64,000 nucleotides of DNA, from NCBI GenBank assembly GCA_028818705.1, contig JAPPNJ010000104.1, positions 62,654 through 126,653 on the forward strand, written 5' to 3'. The position numbers and the translations under genes are program-made. The first letter of the stretch is position 1; each line of letters starts with the position of its first letter. The stretch comes from Candidatus Poribacteria bacterium. Lineage in GTDB: Bacteria; Poribacteria; WGA-4E; WGA-3G. Below are positions 18,830 through 27,993 of the stretch, one piece after another. Under the pieces are notes generated by a model. It did not search any database and was not told the origin of the DNA. It was given only the letters and a program-made list of their open reading frames with translations.

Positions 18830-18859
18830 ATTTTAACAAATAATAAGGTGTAATGTCAA
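18830..18859 (-). promoter_or_regulatory. Promoter of the regulator-corA operon
   Basis: The minus strand reads TTGACA (18854-18859), 18 bases, TAAAAT (18830-18835), about 40 bases before the response-regulator ATG. The perfect -35 makes this one of the clearest promoters in the window. Confidence 0.7.
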
Positions 18860-19192
18860 TTTTGCAATTATTCTTTTACAAAAATTCAATTAATTTTATA
18901 CAAAAATTTTGCTTTTTTATAGTCACACAACCTAAACCCAAAAAAACACCTTCTTTACCTTATAGTGAAGCTCGTAATTATTTAGACGCGCGGGGAACCG
19001 TAGGGGCTGGGTTACCTAGGGGAAACACCAAGCAAAAACACCCCTACGAGCGTGCAATGTGGGGTTGCTATCGTGAGGTGTCAACTTATTTTCGGTTTTT
19101 ACTATAAAATAACCCAGGTTGCTATTTACGAGATTTTAGGCATGCAAACACCGTTTTTTCGTTGAAAGTGGTTCATTCTCCATAGAGGTTTC

Positions 19193-19248
19193 GTAGCGTA
19201 GACTGTTAGGCTGTGTAATAATGGGCACAGGCTAACAGCCTATGCTAC
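19193..19248. repeat. Large imperfect palindrome (GTAGCrTAGrCTGTTAG family)
   Basis: Arms 19193-19215 and 19226-19248 (23 bases each, three mismatches) enclose a 10-base loop. A related palindrome stands at 59318-59372, and single arms at 48136-48158 and about 32305-32325. It lies in the 700-bp gap 18791-19494, which is otherwise free of any gene I can support and contains a GTAGGGG...CCCCTAC-type palindromic patch near 19000-19050. Confidence 0.6.
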
Positions 19249-19494
19249 AAAGTGGCAACTTGGGTTAAAATAGTAGGGGTGGTTTTCAACCCGGGGTACC
19301 AAATCCACCAATCTGCGCTTTACATTTCCATTCCTTGTATTACATTGCAAAGACCTCCAGCAAAAACCCTACCAGCAGCGGAGAAGGTCTATGTATTTTT
19401 AGAATCCACCATAATAACGAAAAAAATAATGAACACACACAAGCGAAATGTGCTATGATGTCTAAAAATCAGAAAGGGGTAATAACTAATTACA

Positions 19495-21615
19495 ATGCTA
19501 AAAGATATTTTTCGTTCTCAGGAACAGGCATGGAGACCTATTTTTTTCCTTACCTGTGTTCTTGTGGTATTTACACTTTTCTCCAATGATACCTTCGGTA
19601 TGCGGGGCTTCACAGCAGAAAACGCTATTACACAAAAAGAATACGAAACGGCGTTCCAGAAGCTGGTTTCAGTCGAAAGGTGCCAGCATAAATTGCGTTA
19701 CCTGACCGAAGAACCGCACCTCGCTGGCACCGAGAACAGCCGAAAGATTGCAGAATACCTTCGGGACGCATTTCAAGCGTATGGCTTGAAGGTTCAGATG
19801 TATGAATACAAAGTCTACCTCCCATACCCACTTGAGGTCCGTGTCGAACTCGTCTCGCCTACCGAGTATGTCGCCGTCGGTAAAGAAGCAAGTTGGGAAT
19901 GGGACAAGGATTCTTATGAAACCGAGATTGTAGCAGGTTATAACGCCTATTCGCCCGATGGAGACGTAACGGCTGATCTGGTCTACGTCAACAAAGGGTT
20001 GCCCGAAGACTACCAAATCCTCAGCGAATACGGCATCTCGGTAAATGGTAAAATCTGTATTGCTCGATACGGTGGCAGTTACCGCGGTGTGAAAGCCAAA
20101 GTCGCCGGCGATAACGGCGCAATCGGATTGATACTCTACTCTGATCCCACCGATGACGGCTACATGCGTGGAGATGTCTACCCCCGTGGTCCCTGGCGTT
20201 CTGCCGATGCGATCCAACGCGGAACGGTTAAATACATCTTCCAACACGCCAGTGATCCGCTCACGCCGGGTTGGGCAGCCACTGAAGATGCCGAGAGGAT
20301 CCCAATCTCAGAAGCCACAGACTTACCCAAAATCCCTGTCGCTCCTCTCGCTTATAGGGATGCCGAACCTCTTTTGAAAGCACTTGCGGGTCCCAATGTC
20401 CCATCAGAGTGGCAAGGCGGCTTACCTTTTGCATATCATATCGGACCCGGACCCGCGAGGGTTCGTCTCAAAGTCCGTTGTGAGCATAGTACCCGCCCGA
20501 TCTACAACGTCATCGCCACCTTAGAGGGAACAGAATATCCAGACCAGTGGGTAATATTAGGCAACCATCACGATGCGTGGGTTTACGGTGCCGCGGATCC
20601 CGGAAGTGGCACAACCGCACTCTTGGAAGTCGCGCAATCCTTGGGGGAACTCGCTAAATCCGGCATGCGTCCGAAGCGATCAATCGTCTTTGCCGCATGG
20701 GATGCTGAAGAATTCGGTATCTTAGGATCAACTGAATGGGTTGAGGAATTGAGAGCAACGCTCCAGCAGAAAGTGATCGCATACCTGAATGTGGACATCG
20801 CTGCAACCGGTAAACGGTTTTATGTTAGTGCTATTCCGTCGCTACGGGAATTAATTCGTGATGTGACCCAAGAGGTTATCGACCCGGAGACGCTGAGACC
20901 GATTTTCGAGCGTTGGAAAGCAAGGCAGGGAAAAGAGATTCCACAGGTCGGTAACCTCGGCAGTGGTTCGGATCACTCGCCATTTATCGGGCATGCAGGC
21001 ATCCCTGCCGTCAGTATGGGGTTTGGCGGACCTTATGGGGTCTACCACGCCATGCAGGACAACTTTTATTGGATGCAACACTTCGGAGACCCGACATTTC
21101 AGTATCAGGCAGCGATGGCGAGAGTCTGGGGAATCCTTGCCCTGCAGCTTGCCAACGCCGATATTCTACCCCTTGATTATGAGACTTACGCCACCGACCT
21201 GATGACCCCTTTGAAACTGTTGCAAAACTCTGGTTCAAAAAACAAGATAGCCGAAGAGGTAGGAGTGTTAAATAAGTTACTCACAGAATGGCAGCAGGTG
21301 GCGGGTTCGCTAAACCGAGAAATTTCCGATTATCTTGCTGCTGGGGATCTATCCGCGGTTATGGAGATAAATCAGCGTCTGTATCAGTTAGAGCGGAACT
21401 TGATAACTGAGGCTGGATTGCCCTTGCGCCCGTGGTTCAAACATCTCATCTACGCCCCGGGACTCAATACAGGCTATGCAGCGGTCATTTTTCCCGGCGT
21501 TCTGGATGCCTTCGAGCATGGAGACGACGCGGCAGTGCATGCCGAAATTGATAAGCTCGTTATAGCGTTCACACAAATGATTCGGGGGATTAACGAAATC
21601 CGAAGAATGCTGTAG
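19495..21615 (+). CDS. M28-family metallopeptidase (glutamate carboxypeptidase II-like)
   Basis: 706 residues with an N-terminal signal or anchor helix (FFLTCVLVVFTLF, about 17-29). Domain order follows GCPII/transferrin-receptor proteins: a PA domain insert around 130-240 (VNGKICIARYGGSYRGVKAK), the two-zinc peptidase core and a helical dimerisation domain from about 570. Zinc-binding and catalytic segments are visible: NHHDAWVYGAADPGSG (near 357), WDAEEFG (near 402), LNVDIA, and GVYHAMQDN (near 517). It should cleave small peptides or gamma-glutamyl/acidic dipeptides in the periplasm; substrate cannot be read. It is monocistronic. Confidence 0.92.
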   Translation: MLKDIFRSQEQAWRPIFFLTCVLVVFTLFSNDTFGMRGFTAENAITQKEYETAFQKLVSVERCQHKLRYLTEEPHLAGTENSRKIAEYLRDAFQAYGLKVQMYEYKVYLPYPLEVRVELVSPTEYVAVGKEASWEWDKDSYETEIVAGYNAYSPDGDVTADLVYVNKGLPEDYQILSEYGISVNGKICIARYGGSYRGVKAKVAGDNGAIGLILYSDPTDDGYMRGDVYPRGPWRSADAIQRGTVKYIFQHASDPLTPGWAATEDAERIPISEATDLPKIPVAPLAYRDAEPLLKALAGPNVPSEWQGGLPFAYHIGPGPARVRLKVRCEHSTRPIYNVIATLEGTEYPDQWVILGNHHDAWVYGAADPGSGTTALLEVAQSLGELAKSGMRPKRSIVFAAWDAEEFGILGSTEWVEELRATLQQKVIAYLNVDIAATGKRFYVSAIPSLRELIRDVTQEVIDPETLRPIFERWKARQGKEIPQVGNLGSGSDHSPFIGHAGIPAVSMGFGGPYGVYHAMQDNFYWMQHFGDPTFQYQAAMARVWGILALQLANADILPLDYETYATDLMTPLKLLQNSGSKNKIAEEVGVLNKLLTEWQQVAGSLNREISDYLAAGDLSAVMEINQRLYQLERNLITEAGLPLRPWFKHLIYAPGLNTGYAAVIFPGVLDAFEHGDDAAVHAEIDKLVIAFTQMIRGINEIRRML

Positions 21616-21714
21616 CTTAGTGGTAGTCAGTAGTTAGTAGTCAGTTTTAGGAGTCGTCAGTTATCGGTTATCAGTTTAAGCCAACTGCTAACTGCTATCG
21701 CTAATTGCTACTGC
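21616..21714. repeat. Degenerate GTTAGC/AGTCAG intergenic tract
   Basis: A low-complexity tract of words such as TAGTAGTCAGT, TTATCGGTTATCAGT and CTAACTGCTATCGCTAATTGCTA. The same kind of tract occurs at 10768-10806, 22735-22800, 24728-24830, 33792-33830, 34703-34770, 51180-51230 and 58000-58098. Some run into gene ends, here into the last codons of the ABC ATPase gene. Confidence 0.6.
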
Positions 21715-22728
21715 TGAAACCGCTTTCAACCGCACAACATCACCAAGCTGAAATGGGCAGCGGTAATCCGTCTGGACAAGATAGCACTCTCCATCGACCT
21801 CAACGCGGTAGGTAAAATCGTGTCCCTTAAACGCTTGCCCAACAACGCGTCCGTCTTTTATTCTACCGTTTCCAGCGTCAGGTGACATCATCGTCAAACA
21901 TTCGGGACGGATAGACAGCAGCATCTCTCCAGTTACCGCGCCTTCCACTGCTACGTGTCCAAACGGTGTCTCAGCGATCCCGTTTTTCACATAAGCATTG
22001 ACGAAATTCGTCTGTCCCAGAAAATCTGCGACATAAGCCGTTTTCGGCTGACGATATACAACTTCAGGTGTGCCTATCTGTTCAACGGTGCCGTCCTTCA
22101 TCACTGCCAACCGTTCAGCGAAACTCAACGCCTCCTCCTGGGCGTGGGTAACCAACACTGCACTAATCCCTTCAGATTTCAGAAGTGCGCGCACTTCATC
22201 TCTCGTCGTTTGGCGTAACCCCGGATCAAGACTGGAAAAAGGCTCATCTAAAAGCAGCAGTTTTGGACGCGCAATGATGGAACGTGCCAGCGCAACCCGC
22301 TGCTGCTCGCCGCCAGAGAGATGATGTGGTAAGCGCGCATGTAAATCCGTCATACCAACCATATCCAACACTTCAAGTGCCCGCTCACGCCTCGTCTTTT
22401 TTGGGACCTTTCGGAGTCCAAAGGCAACATTATCAAGGACATTCTTATGTGGGAAAAGGGCGTAGTCTTGGAACACGAAACCGATACCACGCGATTCAGG
22501 TGGAACGTAAACACTGTCGCTTGCAAGAGAACGTTCTGCCATAGAGATTGTTCCAGCATCCGCCTGCTCGAAACCCGCTATTATGCGCAAGGTAGTCGTT
22601 TTTCCGCAACCGCTCGGTCCCAAGAGGGCAAAGATTTCTCCTGGGTAAACCGTAAAACTAACATCCTTTACTACCGGCGTGTCTCCAAAACGTTTTGTAA
22701 TGGATTCAACTGTAAGCAGTGGTGTCAT
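21688..22728 (-). CDS. ABC transporter ATPase, ferric/thiamine/polyamine importer type
   Basis: 346 residues with Walker A GPSGCGKTTT (38-47), Q-loop FQDYALFPH, signature LSGGEQQRVALARS (about 137-150), Walker B LLLLDEPFSSLD and switch His in VLVTHAQEEA, followed by a C-terminal TOBE-like regulatory domain (LLSIRPECLTMM, GHDFTYRVEVDGECYLVQ). This is the FbpC/PotA/CysA class serving binding-protein-dependent importers. No permease or binding-protein gene is adjacent, so it is an orphan here. Its last residues are encoded by repeat-tract DNA, which may have replaced the original end. Confidence 0.9.
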   Translation of the reverse strand: MTPLLTVESITKRFGDTPVVKDVSFTVYPGEIFALLGPSGCGKTTTLRIIAGFEQADAGTISMAERSLASDSVYVPPESRGIGFVFQDYALFPHKNVLDNVAFGLRKVPKKTRRERALEVLDMVGMTDLHARLPHHLSGGEQQRVALARSIIARPKLLLLDEPFSSLDPGLRQTTRDEVRALLKSEGISAVLVTHAQEEALSFAERLAVMKDGTVEQIGTPEVVYRQPKTAYVADFLGQTNFVNAYVKNGIAETPFGHVAVEGAVTGEMLLSIRPECLTMMSPDAGNGRIKDGRVVGQAFKGHDFTYRVEVDGECYLVQTDYRCPFQLGDVVRLKAVSAVAISDSS

Positions 22729-22794
22729 ACCCTAATCTCCAATTGCAGTTTGCTAATAGCAATTCACTATTCGTAATTCGCAGTTCGCTAATCG

Positions 22795-24726
22795 CTAAAG
22801 TGTATGTCCCGCCCCCGACGAAGGCATCCAAAGATTCAACGCAAAACTAATCAGACTCAAAATACTTCGCGGAATATAATCTCCCAAAACCAATCCGAGG
22901 AAAAAGGGAATCGCTTTCCGATACATCTGCCATCCCCAGAAACGGAGAATTAGAAACTTAAGTAGCCAACTCACCATCACCGGAAATCAGAAGTAGATGA
23001 GTCCACCCCACGATGCCCCTGAAAGCACATAACCCGATGGATGAAGCGTCCACCACAGCAGACGCGTCCGTAAAAAATTAAGCAGGAATACAAACGCAAA
23101 TCCGCCACACATAAAAGTAACTGCACTGATATCGGGTTCTTTCGGGTGTTGTAACCAACTCTGAAGCGGATTGAAGCTCTCCCATCCAAAACGCCCAACA
23201 ACCCCTTGGCACCGTGCGAGTACGCCGTAGTGATATGCCACTTGTAGATACGTCCAGAATGTCGCTAACGCACCCACTGCGATAGCAAGTGCCATACCCA
23301 AAAGCAGGGTCTTTCCCGGCATGCCTGACCGATCACCAATACGAAGTGATTCAATCTGATTGGGCATTGGATGCGAGCGATTGCAACGATTGAAGGCGTA
23401 GAGGAAGGTCATTATCGTAAGATTCGCCGCACCTAATTGCCGTGTCCCGAACATGTGCACCATCATTTGCCGCGGATTGATACCAATAACTTCGTGGTAG
23501 GGTGGACCAAGTTCAGCACGGACGCGCCCTATCGCAACAGCGAAGGCGATAAATAGGGCGTAAAACACACCGATTGCCCACAACGACATACCAGCGAGGT
23601 AGCAGAACGCAAAGACTACCGCTATACTCAGCACTGTCATAACAGCCACTGTCCGATAAGAGAACGGTTCAGTGCTATCGTCCCCGCGTTCACGTCCTAT
23701 GATGTGTCGGAAGAAGCGGGCAAAATGCCGACGGCTCATCCAAAGCGTTAGTGCCGCAATACCCACCCATGCCCCAGAGGCACGGTCGTTGAGATGTAGA
23801 ACGCTGATATTTGTAACACCGACCATGCTCGCAATCACGCGTTCTGCCCGGGTGAGCCAGAAAAAGAACCACGTCGAAAATGCCAGGTCTAACGGCATAA
23901 AATAGGTCAACCCGACAATGGCAAGGTTGAACGACATTGAGGCGTAGCCAATCGCATTCCAAGGACGTTCCGTAAAATGCTTGTCGAGTCGGTAGTTCGG
24001 TGGCAATGCCGGAATAGCGGGAAAAATATCGTGCAATCCTGCTATTACGCGGAGCAACGCAGCAATTCCAAATCCAAACCAGAGCGCGCGGGATCGGAAA
24101 AAATTACGATTCGTCGTCATCTGCAACGGCAATTGCGTTAGTGGGAAACTCAGTTTTTCACGCTCCATCCACTGTTTGCGGAGTAGCAGTCCCAAACAGA
24201 GCAGTGAACCGTAGAGGACGAATATAAATCCCGACCAGATGAGGGCAGGTTTCACCCAGATACGCAGATGTTCTGCCCAATAAATGCTCGATTCGCCCTC
24301 GTAATATCCCGCTAACCACTCGAAGTCGTGTACAGTCAACCATGATGGGATGTAGTGCAAGAAAAGCTGCGCCCATTCATTTTCAGGGGTTGCGAACCAG
24401 AACGGATGTGCAAGCGTACCCATCAGAATTGCCATCATCGCGTGCCCAGAAATAGTGGACACCATCGTTACCATAACATAGATAAGAAGCAATTCTGCGG
24501 TGGTAAAGGCAATACGGGGTGAGAACTTACGAAGTAGGACGTTAAGCCCAAGGAGTACGACCAACGTAAAGACGGCGTTGGAGAACGGCGAGACGAGCGT
24601 ATAAACCGCATACCAAAGTTCACTGGCTATGCCTACCCAATAAGCGTTAATAACAACTAAGATGAGTCCGACGACAATCGCTTTTTTGGTGATAACATCG
24701 GGGCGGTTCGCGGTTCTGTCATTCAT
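22795..24726 (-). pseudogene. DUF6785-type polytopic membrane protein split by in-frame TGA
   Basis: The frame starts at ATG 24726 and runs 579 codons to a TGA at 22987-22989, then continues in the same frame for 64 more codons to 22795. The first part has 12 or more hydrophobic helices with long loops and matches the DUF6785/6784 membrane proteins of unknown function. The part after the stop (FPVMVSWLLKFLILRFWG, YRKAIPFFLGLVLGDY) is the usual C-terminal end of such proteins. The stop replaces what is most likely Trp (GGLIYF-stop-FPV). It could be a recent nonsense mutation, readthrough, or a sequence error; the long part may still fold. Confidence 0.75.
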
Positions 24727-24810
24727 TTTTTGCTGTTAGCGGTTAGCAGTTTGCTGTTAGTGTGTGGCAGTTGCGTATTGCGTGCTGCCATAAAACTTTT
24801 TTGCTAATTG

Positions 24811-26361
24811 CTATTCGCTATCTGCTATTGGTTCGGGTTTTTCGGGTGTGTCTGCTTGCGTCGTTGATGGCAGTTCTGTGTCTTCTGGGATTGGGTCGAA
24901 ATATTTTTCAATCTCCTCTGCTTTAATGATGCGGATTGCTTCCTGCAACTGCCGATCGTAATCCAAATTGACTACCGATTCAATCCCGACGTGTAGATTG
25001 AATAGCTCCTCGGCGCGCTGTTTCAACCATCGTAGACTCACAATGATTCGTTCTTCTTCAAGCATTTCTTGTAGTTTTGGAAGTTCGGTTTCAAGTAAAG
25101 AGAAATCTTTCGGCATTTCCCCCGGACGTTGATAGTGGTCATCAATCCATTTTGTGACGAAATCTCTGAGCGTACCGTTTGCATCCACCTTTCTTAGCAT
25201 TAACTGTTCTATCTCATCGGGTTCCTCAGGTTCGATAGGGACTTGCGGGGTAATACCTACATCGTTAATTGAGGTGCCGTTGGGTGTATAATAGGTGGAG
25301 ATGGTCAGCGACATTGAGCCACCATCTACTAACGGGTAACGTTTCTGCACCACGCCTTTGCCATAAGTTTTCTGTCCAACAAGGATCCCACGGCGGGCAT
25401 CCTTAATCGCACCCGCCACGATTTCAGAAGCACTCGCACTGTATTCATTAACCAAAACGATCAGCGGGATGTCCGGTGGACACAGGAGATCAGGTGTCGC
25501 AGGGTATTCCTCATTAAACTCTCTACGTTTTCCTTTTGTTGAAACAATAAGGCCGTCATCAATAAAGGCATCGGCGATGTGGTACGCAGCATTCAGCAAG
25601 CCACCTTGGTTGTCCCGTAAATCTAAAATAAGTGCTTTCATACCGGCGGTTTTATGTGCTTCGAGGGCTTCAGTAAATTCGCCTTCTGTACCATCTTCGC
25701 GCCGACTACCGATAAACCCAGTTATCCGAATGTAGCCGGTATTGCCTTCAAGCATTGTTGACTTGACGCTATTGACGGGAATTTTGCCACGCGTCAGTGT
25801 CACATCAAAAGGCTCAAGAAATTTGCGTTGCACCGTGATCGTTACATCCGTACCGAGTTCACCTCTGAGTAAGTTGATAACATCGTCGAATCGCATACCA
25901 GATTTTTCGCTCAAATGGATCCGTTTTCCGTTGACTTTGGTAATGTAATCTCCGGCTTGGAGGTTCGCAAGCGCAGCGGGTGTGTTCGGAATGGGTTTAG
26001 AAATCTTGATGAAACCTTGATGGTCATAGTAGAGGTGGATACCGAGTCCTCCAAATTGCGCATTATATAGATTTTCAATAGCACGTTGATGTTCCTTCTG
26101 GGTAACGTAATATGTGTACGGATCATTGAGAGATGCCAGAGCGCCTTTGATTGAACCACGGAACATCTCACTGCTATCGTCGATCGGTTTATAGTAGTTT
26201 TTTTCGGCAATGCGGATAGCATCTTCAACCGCATCGCTTAGCATTTCTTGCGTAACACGTCCATTGCCACTCACAGCACTTCTTTCATTCGGGCTAATGA
26301 GGAGAAATGGGATGCCGATAGCGATCACTAAAACGATGAAGGACAGGGTGTATCTTTTCAT
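24811..26361 (-). CDS. Carboxyl-terminal processing protease (S41)
   Basis: 516 residues: N-terminal membrane/signal helix (5-22), PDZ domain at about 100-195 (GGLGIHLYYDHQGFIKISKP, LQAGDYITKVNG) and S41 protease core. The catalytic Ser lies in SASASE (308-313) and the general-base Lys is K335 in TYGKGVVQ. These periplasmic enzymes trim or degrade proteins from the C-terminus. The last 130 residues are a helical extension rich in Glu and Pro at the end. It is monocistronic, with its promoter at 26424-26452. Confidence 0.94.
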   Translation of the reverse strand: MKRYTLSFIVLVIAIGIPFLLISPNERSAVSGNGRVTQEMLSDAVEDAIRIAEKNYYKPIDDSSEMFRGSIKGALASLNDPYTYYVTQKEHQRAIENLYNAQFGGLGIHLYYDHQGFIKISKPIPNTPAALANLQAGDYITKVNGKRIHLSEKSGMRFDDVINLLRGELGTDVTITVQRKFLEPFDVTLTRGKIPVNSVKSTMLEGNTGYIRITGFIGSRREDGTEGEFTEALEAHKTAGMKALILDLRDNQGGLLNAAYHIADAFIDDGLIVSTKGKRREFNEEYPATPDLLCPPDIPLIVLVNEYSASASEIVAGAIKDARRGILVGQKTYGKGVVQKRYPLVDGGSMSLTISTYYTPNGTSINDVGITPQVPIEPEEPDEIEQLMLRKVDANGTLRDFVTKWIDDHYQRPGEMPKDFSLLETELPKLQEMLEEERIIVSLRWLKQRAEELFNLHVGIESVVNLDYDRQLQEAIRIIKAEEIEKYFDPIPEDTELPSTTQADTPEKPEPIADSE

Positions 26362-26423
26362 GAGAATTTCCTCTGCGGTTTAAGGTCTGCGCGTATTTGT
26401 TGCGATTTTCAAAGTTTCACTCT

Positions 26424-26452
26424 ATTTTAACATGTATTCAACATCGATGCAA
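26424..26452 (-). promoter_or_regulatory. Promoter of the S41 protease gene
   Basis: The minus strand reads TTGCAT (26447-26452), 17 bases, TAAAAT (26424-26429), giving a leader of about 55 nt to the ATG at 26361. Confidence 0.6.
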
Positions 26453-26471
26453 TACAATTTTCACTTAACTG

Positions 26472-26593
26472 CAGAGGCATTCAGTTTTCGGTTTTTTGAG
26501 TGCGTTATGGGCAATAGGGGGCACTGCTTTCGGCAAGCATCGGGGTTACAAACCCCTCCTACAAGAGGGATTCGTGACAATTGAATGGCTCTG
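26472..26593. mobile_element. MITE copy 1 (CAGAGGCATTCA family)
   Basis: A 122-bp element with terminal inverted repeats CAGAGGCATTCA and TGAATGGCTCTG (one mismatch between arms) and an internal GGGGTTACAAACCCC hairpin. It is flanked by a perfect 10-bp direct repeat, CACTTAACTG (26462-26471 and 26594-26603), read as a target-site duplication. It lies immediately beyond the 3' end of the acyltransferase gene; the right-hand duplication falls inside that gene's last codons. Confidence 0.8.
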
Positions 26594-26596
26594 CAC

Positions 26597-27508
26597 TTAA
26601 CTGCTATCGACCGGCTGCGTCTTCCATCGATTGTGCAACCATAACCACTGTTCTGGATACTTGTGGATATACGATTCCAGCTGCTTCAGCATCCGTGTTG
26701 TATATACTTCAATGTCTCGTTCTGAATCGTCCGAGGTCTCGACATAAATTGGATCCGAAATATAGACGTGGTGTCTGTCGTCGGGTTGGCGGATACTTAA
26801 TGAAAAGAGGAGTGGTGCTCCAGTTTTGAGTGCTAACACAGCAGGTGCACGGGCTGCCGATGCGGTTTTTCCCATAAAATTAACAAATATACCCTCTGGA
26901 CCTGCATTCTGGTCAGCGAAAAACCCAACCGCCTCGTTGTTTTTTAGTGCACGCAATGTCTCTCGGATGGCTCGGTTTCGGGGAATCAACCGCAAACTCA
27001 TCTGCTCTCGATGTCGCCAAATATAGGTGTTGAGCAGAGGGTTCTTCAATGGAAAAGCAATCGCTTTCGCACGATCAGGAATTAATGCCCCGTATGTCAG
27101 TGAAAGGAGTTCCCAATTCCCAAAATGTGGCAGAAACACAATTGCCCCTTTCCTTTTCGCTAAAGCATCGTGGAGATTTTCCGCACCTTCCACAGTGACC
27201 TCTCGCCAAATATTGTCGGCGTTGAGTTTAGGAAACCGAAGGAACTCAATGCAGGTCTTCCCGACATTGATAAAGCTTGCCTTACAAATTTCTGTACAGT
27301 GTGCCGTTGTGAAATGTCTACTGAACGCGGTTTGTAAATTGCCCAAAGCAATCTCCCGCCGCTTTTTGACGAGATGATAATATAGGATGCCAATACCGCG
27401 CCCGACTTGCATCGCCCACGCTTTAGGCAAGCGACGACACCACCACCCGAAAGTAGACACTATCCAATATATCCATCTATCTCCCCATGTGGACTGCTCG
27501 CGCTGCAT
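26597..27508 (-). CDS. LpxL/HtrB-type lipid A acyltransferase
   Basis: 303 residues from the ATG at 27508 (AAGGAG eight bases upstream; an in-frame codon further upstream has no SD). It is a lysophospholipid acyltransferase of the LpxL family: an N-terminal helix followed by the acyltransferase HxxxxD-type motif in FLPHFGNWELLSL (about 106-118), EAVGFFADQNAGPEGIFVNF, and the C-terminal QWLWLHNRWKT typical of LpxL. It should add a secondary acyl chain to lipid A precursor at the inner membrane, which argues for a Gram-negative envelope. The MITE target duplication overlaps its 3' end. Confidence 0.9.
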   Translation of the reverse strand: MQREQSTWGDRWIYWIVSTFGWWCRRLPKAWAMQVGRGIGILYYHLVKKRREIALGNLQTAFSRHFTTAHCTEICKASFINVGKTCIEFLRFPKLNADNIWREVTVEGAENLHDALAKRKGAIVFLPHFGNWELLSLTYGALIPDRAKAIAFPLKNPLLNTYIWRHREQMSLRLIPRNRAIRETLRALKNNEAVGFFADQNAGPEGIFVNFMGKTASAARAPAVLALKTGAPLLFSLSIRQPDDRHHVYISDPIYVETSDDSERDIEVYTTRMLKQLESYIHKYPEQWLWLHNRWKTQPVDSS

Positions 27509-27544
27509 CTCAACGCTCCTTCGCCTAAATCTCGTAATAGATAG

Positions 27545-27573
27545 AGTATACCACACCTATCTGTGCTACGCAA
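27545..27573 (-). promoter_or_regulatory. Promoter of the acyltransferase gene
   Basis: The minus strand reads TTGCGT (27568-27573), 17 bases, TATACT (27545-27550), about 36 bases before the ATG at 27508. Confidence 0.6.
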
Positions 27574-27597
27574 TACCGGACAGCCCTAACCATAAAT

Positions 27598-27720
27598 CAG
27601 AGGCATTCAGTTTTCGGTTTTTTGAGTGCGTTATGGGCAATAGGGGGGTGCTGCTTTCGGCAAGAATCGGGGTTCCAAACCCCTCCTACAAGAGTGATTC
27701 GTGACAATTGAATGGCTCTG
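27598..27720. mobile_element. MITE copy 2
   Basis: 123 bp, nearly identical to copy 1 in ends and body. It is flanked by ACCATAAAT (27589-27597 and 27722-27730); extending to ten bases gives one mismatch. It lies directly upstream of the promoter at 27740-27768. Confidence 0.78.
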
Positions 27721-27739
27721 GACCATAAATACCTTTCCC

Positions 27740-27768
27740 TTGATGTAAAGCATCGAATGTGCTAAAAT
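27740..27768 (+). promoter_or_regulatory. Promoter of the paired membrane-protein genes
   Basis: TTGATG (27740-27745), 17 bases, TAAAAT (27763-27768). Initiation near 27775 would give an unusually long leader of about 220 nt before the ATG at 27994, containing the structured element at 27835-27945. Confidence 0.6.
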
Positions 27769-27834
27769 ATCGTGTGTATATAGTAAATTCCCTTAGAACA
27801 GCCGCAAATTTACTGTTTTTAACCCCCTAAAGCA

Positions 27835-27945
27835 TCAACCGTTGAATGCCGAATCAACGGTATGAAGCCCATATGGGCTTCCGAATCAACGGTATTCATG
27901 CCGTGTGGCATGAACCGGGGCATTCAACGCCCCTTATCAGGGGGA
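27835..27945 (+). promoter_or_regulatory. Multi-helix leader RNA element (candidate cis-regulator)
   Basis: An outer stem pairs GTTGAATGCC (27841-27850) with GGCATTCAAC (27919-27928). Inside are two hairpins: GAAGCCCATATGGGCTTC (27864-27881, perfect) and TTCATGCC-GTGT-GGCATGAA (27895-27914). Each is preceded by the same 15-base word CCGAATCAACGGTAT (27849-27863 and 27881-27895). A further CCCCT-TATC-AGGGG hairpin follows (27930-27943). Together this is a three-way junction plus a trailing hairpin, between a good promoter and the gene 45 bp downstream. It could be a regulatory leader or a palindromic mobile repeat. Confidence 0.5.
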
Positions 27946-27993
27946 CTTTAAGAAGAAATATGCAAGTTCTATTCCATTAGATTTGAGGAAAAT

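Noticed and set aside
22987..22989. TGA reassigned to tryptophan
   Set aside because: TGA is a normal stop in many other genes here (for example 9989 and 38381) and TAG breaks the other gene, so a single code change cannot explain both.
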